A DNA stretch of 64,000 nt from assembly GCA_020152595.1 (NCBI GenBank), contig JAIGNY010003048.1:268501-332500 (forward strand), in the 5' to 3' direction. Positions within the stretch are counted from its first letter, which is position 1. Every line of letters begins with the position of its first letter. Source of the stretch: Chiridota heheva. Its lineage: Eukaryota > Echinodermata > Holothuroidea > Apodida > Chiridotidae. The position numbers and the translations under genes were made by a program. This document shows positions 1 through 9,050 of the stretch, one piece after another. The notes beneath the pieces were generated by a model. It saw only the letters and a list, made by a program, of their open reading frames with translations. It ran no database searches and had not been told where the DNA came from.

Positions 1-707
1 AATACGGCTCCAAAGTTGAAATGGCTGAGACCATGTTAGCTGCATTGTCATGAACGTACGCAAATATTTTTTCAAGTTTTTACTCATGTGACATGTCCTG
101 CAAGCCGCTGGAAATATTTATGGCAGTGTGGCAGTGTGGCGTTGTGAAGTAACTTTGGTGCCCAGATTTAGGGTCTTTATTTCCCATTCTGCCTTCATTC
201 CATGTGCAGTAACACCAAGATAGGCGTTATTGATCGCTGAAGTCCAGTGATCCGTGGTAAGTGACACGATAGAGAGATTACCCAATTCCTCCATAATCTT
301 ATGACTATAATCGGACAATGTTCATACGAACAGTATCTGCACTCGGAATGGGGAAATTAGGTTCGACATAGTTCAGAAACTGACGGAAGGCGCCACTCCT
401 GATCATTGATAAAGGCCTCAAATCTTCATAGATTATTTTACAGATTAAGTCTGTAATTTCGCCTTTCTGTTGTGGTGAACATGGTCTGTTGTCGGTAGCA
501 ACACGTGCGAAAATGTCCCCAACACAACTCTGTTTCAAACCTGATGGGCCAGGGACCTGCTCTGCCGACTGTCCTGGATGTTGAGAATTTATGTTTTAGC
601 AGTGATAAAGTGCTACTCCCAGAATATGAAAAAGTATTTGAGCAGAGAGAACATTTGGCTCTACTTCCTTGAGACCCTTCCGTTTTAATAAGTTCAAAAA
701 ACTTCAA
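1..707 (-). pseudogene. Broken BED-finger hAT transposase (ZBED-like), 3' part beyond window edge
   Basis: This is a remnant of a cut-and-paste hAT-superfamily DNA transposase. The N-terminal frame (about 707-570) holds a BED-type zinc finger with a C-x2-C pair (CSLCSNTFSYSG) followed by LLKHK. A second frame (538-305) carries the conserved segment before the catalytic core. A third (318-118) has LTTDHWTSAINNAYLGVTAH, typical of the region around the first catalytic Asp. Near the window edge another frame reads HDNAANMV, the motif of the second catalytic Asp. At least three frameshifts and an in-frame TAA at 80-82 break it, so it cannot encode an active enzyme. The rest of the gene lies left of position 1. 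Family assignment rests on these motifs; the exact hAT group is not determined. Confidence 0.85.
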
Positions 708-1677
708 ACATAACTTTTCTTTTTGAAGTCATTTTGTTGTACTACGGCTTGGAATTCTTCAATACAGCAAAGGAGAAGTTGTTTAAATTACCTTATTATT
801 TGTCAAAACGTGGTTTGTGAAAAATATACAATTTCATTTAAACACGACTTGTGATTGGTTTATAAAAGAATTATAATAGGTGTTACATTTTTTTCACGAA
901 TAGCGGACACGCTTTCAAAACAGTTTGATAATGTACACCCGCAATAAAAAAAAATTCTGCAGCATACTACATAGCTGGCTTGTTGCGCACTGGTTTGGAT
1001 ACTTTTTTTTTTACAGTGAAGTTTCGAGGGCAAAGTTTCCGAGAGTGTAAGTTTTGCGCTACTAGTATACATCATAGCTAGCAGGTTTCTAGCCACATCG
1101 CTCGTTCAGCCTCATTTCTGGCATTTTCTGCGATCTGTCAGAATATTTTGTGATCGTTTTATTGTATTAAGTTTGAATAGAAAGGAAACAAGCTCTTTTT
1201 AAATCTTGTAAGTTAATATTTATTCTTCTAAGCTACAATTCTGACACATTAACAGTCTGTAAATGGTAATATTCTGAAAATCCATACGCGGGTAGTATTT
1301 TTGGAACCGGGCAACAACACAATTAGGCGGGTACTTGGATAATTCGGATATCCTTGCAAACTATAATGTTGCCGCCCATTCCCATGCTGCGGGCATGGCA
1401 TTTGGATGCGATCGGCCATTCCAATGCAAAACACAAAAGGGGCACAAGAAAAATGCGCGATCAGCACAGTACTACCCCCTGACTATGTCCTTGCAGCTTT
1501 GCAAAATTGAATATTCAAATTTGAGCATTATTTGTTTTCCTCTTTGATATCACACACTTTATACCACACACCCACCCCTCCAACCCCCACCCAACCACAC
1601 CATCAAGGTTTGAACATGATTGTACAGCTTAGCAAATTAAATATTTTAATTTCTGAGCATCATTTTTTTATTCACAC
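708..1677. other. No gene recognised
   Basis: AT-rich sequence with short homopolymer runs. The small open frames on both strands have no recognisable domain and no convincing splice context. It may include flank or inverted-repeat sequence of the hAT relic, but no terminal repeat could be paired inside the window. Confidence 0.5.
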
Positions 1678-1772
1678 TTCCTCCCTCCCTGACACATACT
1701 CCCTCCCTCTCTGACACACACTCCCTCCCTCCCTGACACACTTCCTCCCTCCCTGACACACACTCCCTTCCT
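1678..1772. repeat. CT-rich minisatellite (CTCCCTCCCTGACACACA units)
   Basis: About five imperfect copies of an 18-24 base unit built from CTCCCTCC and CTGACACACA. The array is open on the minus strand only because the repeat lacks stops, so no protein is inferred. Confidence 0.8.
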
Positions 1773-2256
1773 GAGTGATGGAAATCTGCTACAGTACATT
1801 GTGTCAAACATTCCTTGCAAGAAACATTTTGCTTGTAGTGTTACTGTGTCAGGTTGGCTAGCCCACCGGAGGCTAGGCCCATTGGGAAAATGGTCTGACT
1901 GCAATTCAGCATTTCCATAAATGGGTACATAATGCCTAGATTAAGAGCCATAATTTTGAAATGGTCCTGAATATTATTCATGTCTGGCACCTGTAATGAC
2001 ACAGAAGCTGTCCATGCATATTCTGCAATCCGTCACTGACTAAAATTCACAAAAATTTGTGAATTTACCACATTGTAAAATATGCAAAAACATTCAAAGA
2101 TTACTTAATGTAATTTCTTTTGTCTGTTTTTCCATCAAAGGTAAGAAATTTTCCAGACATTTCCATGTCAAACCCATCTGTCAGTCTGCACTAATTGCCA
2201 TACTCGTTCTGCAAAAGAGATAAATAGTAATGAAAAGACCTGAAATTGAAGGCGCC

Positions 2257-2606
2257 TACCGTATTTTCTCTAATAAACGCCCCCCTTCTAATAAACGCCC
2301 CCCCTGTCATTTTTCATACTTTCAGGATGTAACAACGTACGTTTAACTTACCAAATGTGACTTGAAAAGGCTGTAAGTCGAACGTAACCAAACAAAAAAT
2401 ATGCAAAGAGTATATTCCATTAATAATTCATGCACAATAATGCTAAAAACACAAAAATCGCTTGAAGAAACTAATACCATATGCCTAAAAAGAATTGCCG
2501 TTCTTTTGTAAGTTACATTTTTTTCTTCATACTTTACCCTCTAATAAACGCCCCCCTGTTTTCCAAATGCAACGCCCCGGGGGCGTTTATTAGAGAAAAT
2601 ATGGTA
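2257..2606. mobile_element. Small non-autonomous DNA transposon (MITE), 350 bp
   Basis: The left end (TACCGTATTTTCTCTAATAA, then ACGCCCCC) is repeated inverted at the right end with one change (TACCATATTTTCTC...). The outermost TA on both sides can be read as a TA target duplication. The left terminus repeats its AATAAACGCCCCCC block, and the block occurs again near the right end. No coding capacity. The superfamily is not assigned. Confidence 0.8.
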
Positions 2607-3300
2607 ATTGCAGTAGGCCTAGTATCCTTCAGTCACCAAGTGCTTCAGTCCAGAAGTGTTTCAGTCCAGTTAGATAAGAACTTATTATGTTTAATTAATA
2701 ACTAATTATTAATCATTAGGCCTATTAATTATTTATTCATTTCTATAGCTTAGAGATAGTAAAATAAAGTAGGGTTTGGAAGTCCCAGGGGTAGTAAGAC
2801 GAAACAAAGGGAGTAAAGTCTCTTGGTATATATTATGCTTCGTCTCTCCAGAAACCAATATAGCAAAGACAGCCTCGGGCCTATATCTCAAAAAGTCTGC
2901 ATGACTAGAACATCTGGTGATTTCAGGCATCTGGCCATCCACAGTTTTTTCTGAGATTTCCTCAGAAAATGTTAGTTTCTTCAGAGTTCCTCAAAAAGTT
3001 ATAAGTTTCTTTAGATATCCTTATGGAAGGTTAGAATTTCCTCAGAAAATGTTAAAAGTTTTTTAGAGACTCTTAAGACAGATTGAAGAATAGTTTCCTT
3101 AAAAGTTTACAAAATATATGATATTTCCTTAAAAGATACAGTAACTGTAAAATGGTTTAATTTTCTAATATTCTTCAGAGATCCTCAAGCGTCTCTCTCG
3201 TAGCACTGGAGATTTCGAATCCTTAAAATTCTTCAAAATATTTGGGCAACAACGGTTGCATCAGGCATGGGTATTAAACTCTGCCTTTATTATTGTGGTC
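2607..3300. repeat. Degenerate short repeats (CCTCAGAAAATGTTA-like); no gene
   Basis: From about 2940 to 3240 a loose motif recurs: TTTCCTCAGAAAATGTTA, then variants such as TTCCTCAAAAAGTTA and CCTTAAAAGTT, every 30-50 bases. The copies are too diverged for a clean period. No coding sequence is seen in the rest of the stretch. Confidence 0.5.
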
Positions 3301-4690
3301 ATTTGCATAAAGTTGCTACAGTATATGAACTGACCAGACTTTTTTATTTAGTATGCTCAGTCAGGAGCGTTACACGATGCGACTACATATGGACATAAGG
3401 AGAGATGCCATGTGGGACATGCAAGGGGCCATGCAGGACATATGATAGAATATATACCATGTGGTATACACCAAGGGCTATATCAGGTATAATTATATAC
3501 ACCAAGGGCTATATCAGGCATAATTATGTGACTCCGCCTTTATTTTCTTATTCAATAATTCATTTGCATATAAGTTATTATATGAACCGACACTTTCATA
3601 CATAGTATGCTCAATCAGGGACTGTGATAGCTAAGATGAGACTTCTTATGGAGCCTATGGGACGTCATGCGGGACATAGATGGGATGCCATGTGGGACAT
3701 AGGGTGGGATGCCATGTGGGACATGGGGTGGAATGCCATGTAAGATATATGGTGGAATGCCATGCAGGACATAGGGTGGAATGCCATGGGATGGAATGTC
3801 ATGTGGGACATGGGGTCCCACCTCATTTCAACAAGTCATTTGCATATAAGTTATTATATGAACTGACACTTTCATATATAGTACAATCAATCAGCGACTG
3901 TGATTGCTAGGATGAGACTTCTTATGGAGCCTATGGGATGTCATTTGGGACATGGGATGGGATGCCATGTGGAACGTAGTGGAATGCCATGTAGAATATA
4001 TGGTGGAGTGCCATGTGGATATATGGTGGAATGCCATGAGGGACATAGGGTGGAATGCCATGAGGGACATAGGGTAAAATGCCACGGGACGGGATGTCAT
4101 GTGGGACATGGGAAGTCATGTGGGACATGGGGTGGGATGCTATGTGGGACATGGGGTGGGATGCCATGAGTAACACAGAGTGTGACATAGGTTAAGATGC
4201 CATGTGTGACACAGGGTAGGAGGCTATGGGGACATAAGATGTGATGCCATGTGGGACATAAGTAGGATGTCATTGGGACATTGGGAGAGATACCATTTGC
4301 AACATATGGTGGGATCCAATGTAGGACATAAGGTGGGATGCCATGTGGGACATTAGGTGGGAAGCGACTGATGCAGGACTTTAGGTGGGATGCCATGGGG
4401 GACATAGGGAGAGATGCCATGTGGGACACAGGGTGGGATGCCATGTGGGACACAGGGTGGGATGCCATGTGGGACATATGGTTGGATTAATGTGGGATAT
4501 AGGATGGGGTCCATGTAGGACATAGGGTAGGATTCCATGTGGTTCATAGGGTGGGATGCCATGTGGGACATGGTGGAATGCCATGTAGGACAAGAGGTGG
4601 GATGGGATGTCATGTTGGACATGGGTTGGGATGGGATGCCATGTGGGACATGGATGCCATGTGGGACTTAGTGTGAGATGCCATTTTTAT
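3300..4690. repeat. 24-bp minisatellite in a higher-order array
   Basis: The basic unit is about 24 bp (GGGATGCCATGTGGGACATA plus GGGT) with many variants. Three times (about 3298, 3548 and 3832) the array is preceded by a roughly 110-base non-repeat spacer containing TCATTTGCATATAAGTTATT, a TATGAAC..GACACTTTCATA block and, in the last two, GAGACTTCTTATGGAGCCTA. The structure is thus spacer plus 24-mers, duplicated as a block. Because 24 is divisible by three, long peptide repeats (PHGIPPYV on the minus strand, CHVGHGVE on the plus strand) stay open without meaning a gene. Confidence 0.9.
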
Positions 4691-4985
4691 AATTGGCTGG
4701 GTCATATGATATGGGTCTCAATTTGCATGGGCATGCGAACCATGACGGTATTTACCGTTCTAGTCTTATATTCCAAGAAGCCCTTAGAAATGATTCACAT
4801 CTCATTTTAACATAACATTGTATGACTTCTGAAAACAGCTTTGTTCTACATGCTGGCAGCAGATAAGGGGTTATTTTCGTTACACTTACATTTGATCCTT
4901 TGATCGTCATCAAACTTCTTTGTCAGAATCATTTGGAGATCAACATCTTGAAGCTGAAAAAATATTACTAGCATTCACTACAGTT
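4690..4985. other. No feature recognised
   Basis: Unique-looking AT-rich sequence between the minisatellite and the broken ORF. Nothing else was seen. Confidence 0.4.
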
Positions 4986-5897
4986 CTATACTTCATTCTC
5001 AATCATACTGTAAAACATATGAAGTTGATCATTAATCTTAAATAGTCCTCCTCTATTCTGGATTTTGATCCACTCATTAGTGTTGTTGTCAAAAGTGGCA
5101 CTCTCTCCTGATAACGGCATAATAGCAGCCCAAGATGAAAGGACATCAACATGGGATTTAGCCACTTTACTACCTGTCATGTTTCTAAATCTGTTAAAAA
5201 GCTTGTATGGCACATATTCTGCAGCATAACTGAACGTAAAGCCTGTTCCTCTGATTTTTCCATTGGTAATGGCTCTCTCTCGAGAGATGAGGAAAGCAGG
5301 TTTGTTTAAAAAGTGTTTCAAAGAGGAAATAGAAAATGCATTCTGGCATATACTGTAACAGCAATATTTCAACTTCCTCATCACTTGTTATATTGTGGTT
5401 ATCCCAAATGTGCTTCCACTGCTTGCGAATTGATTCATTTTTCCTGTACAATGGAACTTCTGCCATACATGAAATTTATTTGTTTCATTCCAACTCTCAC
5501 AAATATGTTTGATAATTTTCCACATACCTTTCCCAACATCCTCTGAAAATATGATGAATTCTGGAACTACAAAATATTCCTTTACACAAAGTGCAAATGT
5601 TTTTAATCTGCTTATAAATGGTGTCTCTAGGGAATACAACTTATCTGTAAAAATCTCTTCTACAGCAGACTTGGCAAAATCACATGATAGGACAGTTGAT
5701 GCTCCCCGTTTCAGTGTTTTCTTTGGATATGCTATACTCCCTAAAATACAAAAAAGAAAAGAAACAAATGACAGTGTGAAAGAATTTGAACTTTTTTCCA
5801 TTAATAGTAAATTAGAAATAAGGGCTTTGCCTTCAACATCGAGAGTTTTTGCTGTATCCCCACTGTGTTCCATAATTAGATTCTTTTTATTCTTCAA
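4986..5897 (-). pseudogene. Unrecognised broken ORF, probably transposon-derived
   Basis: Three minus-strand frames appear to continue one another: 5897 to about 5466, then 5466 to about 5340, then about 5340 to 4986. Protein-like segments include RKQWKHIWDNHNITSDEEVE, then RERAITNGKIRGTGFTFSYA, then VPYKLFNRFRNMTGSKVAKS. The last part ends with a pattern resembling tails of some transposase-like proteins (NRGGLFKINDQLHMFYSMIE). Joining requires two frameshifts, so the copy is dead, or less likely the shifts are unrecognised introns. I do not recognise the family; transposon origin is inferred from the tail and the decay. Confidence 0.5.
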
Positions 5898-6340
5898 GAA
5901 TCAAAGGAGGATATCAATTTGTCAAAAAATTAAAAATATGTTTTGCTTTAAAAAAAATTCTAACCCAGTCAACCAAAGCTGCCTAAAGGCCCGACTGGGC
6001 TCTTGACTGCCCTGATTGTACCTGTTAATGTAGAATAAAATTGATGAAGATCTTAATGCAGGTATGTCATTGAATAATGTCTAAAAACATTCTGGTTTCT
6101 TAAAACAATTCTTTAATTATGGGGGAAAAAATCCCCCCCCCCCAAAAAAAAAAAACCCTTTATTTACAGCTGCGTGCGGGTCCATTGGACAGCTCCATAC
6201 GGCTCTACAGCTTGTGTTTACGGGTCCATCGGACGGCTCCATACGGCTCCAATGAATGGAGCTTTCAAATTGTGATGTAGACACATACACGTTCTCTCCT
6301 ACGGGATAAGCTTGGGCCACCAATCCGCGACTGTCTCTTA
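5898..6340. other. No gene; short direct repeats of GGCTCCATACGGCTC type
   Basis: Includes C- and A-runs (6125-6155) and two nearby copies of GGTCCATNGGACNGCTCCATACGGCTC-like sequence (about 6179-6250). No coding region is supported. Confidence 0.5.
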
Positions 6341-6345
6341 CTTTG

Positions 6346-6492
6346 TCAAAACTGCATTTTCAAAGCTCTCTTCAGTGGTATGTTGTCGGGACCTAAAGGC
6401 GGTGGTGAGAATCGCATTTCTCCCGTGTGCTTGTTATGGTAGTACACATTACCGTTCCTCTCGTTTACTTTATTCCAACCGGTTTGAGCCAT
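6346..6492 (-). CDS. Small WW-like domain protein of the Polinton relic
   Basis: A 48-codon frame starting at ATG 6492, which has a strong context (CATCATGGC). The track to the upstream ATG at 6552 is also open but overlaps the TATA box, so 6492 is preferred. The protein contains GWNKVNERNGNVYYHNKHTG, matching the first half of a WW domain (W, then G-x-x-YY-x-N-x-x-T-G). The second signature Trp is Phe (MRFSPPP), although the closing Pro is present. WW domains bind proline-rich peptides; whether this variant binds is unknown. It lies directly downstream of the PC4-like gene, with its TATA box only about 20 bases past that gene's stop. It is the only intact ORF of the cluster besides the 40-codon one. 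Confidence 0.5.
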   Translation of the reverse strand: MAQTGWNKVNERNGNVYYHNKHTGEMRFSPPPLGPDNIPLKRALKMQF

Positions 6493-6551
6493 GATGATGT
6501 GTCTTTCTCGAAGAGTTTTGACAGAATGGTGGGTGATTTTAAATTCGGGCA

Positions 6552-6582
6552 CTTTTATAACGTTTTTCAGTAGAGGGCGCTA
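6552..6582 (-). promoter_or_regulatory. TATA box and GCGCCCTCTA motif upstream of the WW-like ORF
   Basis: On the minus strand TATAAAAG lies at 6559-6552, about 60 bases before ATG 6492. A GCGCCCTCTA motif (6580-6571) lies about 12 bases further upstream and abuts the TAG stop (6582-6580) of the preceding PC4-like gene. The same pair of signals, with the GC-rich motif inverted, precedes the PC4-like gene. Confidence 0.5.
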
Positions 6583-7173
6583 GTCAATTATTGTCGGATG
6601 ACATCCTGCATTCCACGATATGTTTTTTGAGGTGTTACACATATCCTCAGAGGACACGTGTTTCATCGTTTTTCTGGTCTTTGCGTCTTCTTCTTCTTTC
6701 AAAATACATACCTGGCGAAAGCTCTCGGGATGTGCCAAAATCATCTATTGTTCGGGTGTGAGAGCGATACCTTTCTTGGTAGGTACTTCACAGATAGAAG
6801 GAACGTTGCTGTACTTTCTGATATGTACGTAGAGATTGTCTTTGAACGAAGTAATCGCGATATAAGTATGCTGTTGAGCTTTTCTCCCGAATGGATGTGA
6901 TGGGTACTGTCCTTTAATTTCTTGAGTGTGTCCGTTACCAGACGAGCTCGACGAGTTATTATGGTCCATTGCTTGAGTGTGAGGGCGATACCTTTCTTGG
7001 TTGCCACGGGTGTCGTTCCGACATTAGGGTGTATTAAATACTGCCGTATGAACGTAAAACTTTCCGTTGAAGCCAGAGATGGTGAGGTAGCGTTCGCCTC
7101 CTAAAGCGACAGCTTTCTTGCCTTGTGTGCCGGCACGGACATCGGTTAATCCTCGCATAGTGATTGCTTCCAT
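6580..7173 (-). pseudogene. Protein with two PC4/Sub1-like domains, broken
   Basis: The frame starts at ATG 7173 (context CAGACATGGA). PC4/Sub1 domains bind single-stranded DNA and act as transcription cofactors; their signature is a KKGIxLTxEQW motif after a short beta sheet. Two signatures occur in tandem: VATKKGIALTLKQW (about 7010-6970) and VPTKKGIALTPEQ followed by TAG (6747-6745), where the expected Trp codon TGG has become TAG. Each is preceded by a matching strand segment (GKFYVHTAVF and DNLYVHIRKY). A stop at 7026-7024 plus a frameshift interrupts domain 1, and another frameshift lies between the domains. Past the TAG the frame stays open to a stop at 6582-6580. PC4-like proteins are known in several large DNA viruses and virus-like elements; the tandem arrangement is my reading. 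Confidence 0.65.
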
Positions 7174-7212
7174 GTCTGAGTTTTAACTGAATGTTGCACA
7201 CCGTCGTCGTTG

Positions 7213-7258
7213 CCTTTTTATAACTTTTTTAAAACAATATGACAACATGCGCCCTCTA
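7213..7258 (-). promoter_or_regulatory. TATA box and inverted GCGCCCTCTA motif upstream of the PC4-like gene
   Basis: On the minus strand TATAAAAAG (7222-7214) lies about 45 bases before ATG 7173. The motif GCGCCCTCTA is at 7249-7258 in + orientation, opposite to the copy before the WW-like ORF. The arrangement suggests a recurring promoter module of this element. Confidence 0.5.
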
Positions 7259-7415
7259 GTAAAATACAACGATTCACTACTTTGGTCAAAGTCTGTCGTT
7301 TCGACGAGGAGACGGTGTTCCGTTCGGGCTTTGGTCATTTCGGATGACTTATCGATGTTTTTTGTGTAGAGAGCGTTAATAAAAGAACATCTTACAAATC
7401 AATTAAGTGAACATC

Positions 7416-7700
7416 TTAAGCATAATGATGAAGTACAAATGTAAACACGTCCTCATTATTGCGTTCCTTGTCTTTCCCAAAACGAGCCGTGATGCCGTTC
7501 ATGTCCAAGCCGCGTGTCCTATGAACTAGATAATAAAAACAATAATGACCGCATACGCTAGAGGTAGGACTCTGAAGCGGTTTGTGATTGTAAACGCTGA
7601 ATGAAAGAAACGTCCAGGGGCTCGCCGTTGGAGTCAAAATATTCCCACGGTCCGACTTCGTGTACGTAAATAGAGACCCAATTGGGTCTTTGGCGATTGG
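7416..7700 (-). pseudogene. Adenain-type cysteine protease (Polinton PRO), broken
   Basis: Adenain-family proteases process capsid proteins of adenoviruses and Polintons. The C-terminal frame (7637-7416) shows LQSPTSSVCGHYCFYYLVHR, the oxyanion-hole Gln and catalytic Cys region (Q-S-P-x-S-x-x-CG). Upstream, in another frame, WEYFDSNGEPL matches the segment with the acidic catalytic residue. Before that the expected HW pair of the catalytic His reads NW (PNWVSIYVHEVG, near 7680), so His is replaced by Asn. A frameshift near 7600-7575 separates the two parts. The enzyme is therefore inactive on two counts. The ORF's own ATG at 7637 is not the real start. Confidence 0.75.
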
Positions 7701-7703
7701 TAA

Positions 7704-7826
7704 TTGCTAGTGGTGGCAGCTTTTATCCTTCTGGACTTTAATCAATTCTGCCAAAACAACACCAGCTGGGTCTTCTTTCTTAGTGGGTTTACGGCTCTTC
7801 AATATGATTGGTTCCTTTAAGTTCAT
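7704..7826 (-). CDS. 40-residue ORF at the head of the Polinton relic
   Basis: A short open frame from ATG 7826 to TAG 7706-7704, rich in Lys and Glu, beginning MNLKEPIILKSRKPTKKEDP. It directly precedes the protease relic and could be its displaced N-terminus or a separate small gene. No domain is recognised. Confidence 0.3.
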
Positions 7827-7830
7827 GTTT

Positions 7831-8170
7831 GTGGTCGATTGGTTGGGCCTAATAAAAAACTTAATACAAATGTAAAAACAAATGTGTAAATGTTTGTCCA
7901 GCCCACTTTCCGAGAAACATTTGAATAAGGTTTGTCAGTCTATCAGTTGTTCTTTTGCCTAGTTGTTTTGTTTATATAGCTATACAAGTACATACACTTA
8001 CGTTACAGGCTGCAGGCTATGCCTCGGTCAAACACCCACAAATTCTTACCATCAAATTTGGAATTTCCCATTTGCTGCTTGAAAAATATGGTGGCTTTTT
8101 TGGCATGAAAAATTGACCAAAAAATTCTCAATTTCTGCTGCTTGTTTGTGGTTGTTAGCATGAAGGTGTA
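7831..8170. other. No feature recognised
   Basis: AT-rich sequence without coding signal between the Polinton relic and the next ORF. Confidence 0.4.
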
Positions 8171-8173
8171 CAT

Positions 8174-8223
8174 GTATGCAGCTTCTCAGCTGCATGTTGT
8201 ATGCAGCTTCTCAGCTGCATGTT
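8174..8223. repeat. Tandem pair of a self-complementary 25-mer
   Basis: Two adjacent copies of TATGCAGCTTCTCAGCTGCA(TGTTG). Each contains the palindrome GCAGCTTCTCAGCTGC, so the pair can form small hairpins. Confidence 0.75.
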
Positions 8224-8507
8224 GAATCATGTATATCAATGTCAATTTTAAATCCGTACTTTAATATTCTGTCACCAGTCTTGCTCTCCTCTGTCAATAA
8301 ATCAATCGCTCTGATAAGCTCTTCAAAATTAGTTCTGTTAAACATGTCACTAAAGGTTTCACATTCACATGACAATTTCGTTTTTAAAGTTCTTCGAACG
8401 TGAGAAACTTTGAGGAAAACAGACGCATCTCCTAACATTTTTGTTTGTTTCCTGTGTTTTTCCAGGTTATTCATTTTCACGCTCCAAAGGCTGTGTCCAA
8501 TTTGCAT
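8211..8507 (-). CDS. Unrecognised 98-codon ORF
   Basis: The peptide has a coding-like composition (for example SDMFNRTNFEELIRAIDLLT, likely helical) and no repeats. It has no known domain that I can name. It overlaps the 8174 repeat at its C-terminal end and a 236-bp inverted-repeat element starts 45 bases from its N-terminal end, so a decayed transposon fragment is as likely as an exon. Confidence 0.25.
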   Translation of the reverse strand: MQIGHSLWSVKMNNLEKHRKQTKMLGDASVFLKVSHVRRTLKTKLSCECETFSDMFNRTNFEELIRAIDLLTEESKTGDRILKYGFKIDIDIHDSTCS

Positions 8508-8551
8508 TATTCCTGCATTTGTAACTGGAAATTTACAAATACAGTCATCTC

Positions 8552-8787
8552 TTAAAGGAACACTAGACCGAAAAGTGACAGCACTTGTTTTTGCTCATTT
8601 TACAGTTATATTATCCACAAAAGATTGATAATGCTTCATGCTTCCATAGCTCGACCTGAGTGCAAATGTTACTTGAACATTCGTATTAACAAGAAAATTG
8701 CTATACCATTGCATGCTAGATGAGCATTTGATTTTTTGGGGACCCCCTAAAAATACGCCCTCACTTTTCAGTCTAGTGTTCGTTTAA
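8552..8787. mobile_element. MITE, 236 bp, TTAAAGGAACACTAGAC termini
   Basis: The left terminus TTAAAGGAACACTAGACCGA (continuing AAAGTGA) is inverted at the right end as TCACTTTTCAGTCTAGTGTT then CGTTTAA. TTAA at both edges suggests a TTAA or TA target site. No coding sequence. Confidence 0.8.
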
Positions 8788-8919
8788 CCAGGGGAACGCA
8801 TTGGAAACATTGTAAGGTTAGAGGGCAGGATTGACGGGTTTGGGGTCAATGCCATCCTCTATCACATGCCTGGCAAGTTTCTTATGGAAACGAAAGGCAT
8901 TAAAGCCATTGCTTTCTGG

Positions 8920-9050
8920 CTTTTAGTTCTGGTGTTTCTCTCAATCTCCCCCTGTTTTCCTTCTACCTCCTGAATGGTCTTACCTCTCAAGCACAATTTG
9001 ACGCTTACTGTCTTGGTGCTCTTAAGCCCTCATTAAACAAACATAAAGCT
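8920..9050 (+). mobile_element. 3'-end fragment of the RNase H LINE family
   Basis: Matches the 3' untranslated tail of the copy at 36173-37548: TTTCTGGCTTTTAGTTCT, CTCTCAATCTCCCCCTGTTT, CCTCTCAAGCACAATTTGAC and a terminal CCTCATTAAACAAACA. Only the tail is present, as expected of a severely 5'-truncated LINE insertion. Confidence 0.8.

Larger units (their letters stand above)
6340..7830 (-). mobile_element. Polinton/Maverick remnant, compact minus-strand gene cluster
   Basis: Four short minus-strand coding relics lie head to tail. From 5' to 3' they are a 40-codon ORF (7826), an adenain-type cysteine protease, a protein with two PC4-like domains, and a WW-like small protein. The protease is the diagnostic piece: virus-like proteases of this type are a hallmark of Polintons/Mavericks and related virus-like elements. 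Genes are tightly packed and two have their own TATA box. DNA polymerase B, integrase, packaging ATPase and capsid genes are absent, and no long terminal inverted repeats were found, so this is a fragment. All the larger frames are damaged. The element boundaries are approximate. Confidence 0.7.

Noticed and set aside
860..1096. 78-codon Cys-rich minus-strand ORF
   Set aside because: No domain, AT-rich context, no conserved Cys spacing.
3615..4622. PHGIPPYV/CHVGHG repeat-peptide ORFs on both strands
   Set aside because: The 24-bp unit is divisible by three and lacks stops; both strands open equally, so no gene is implied.
3300..4690. CRISPR-like array
   Set aside because: Repeats are contiguous and variable with no unique spacers between units; the genome is eukaryotic.
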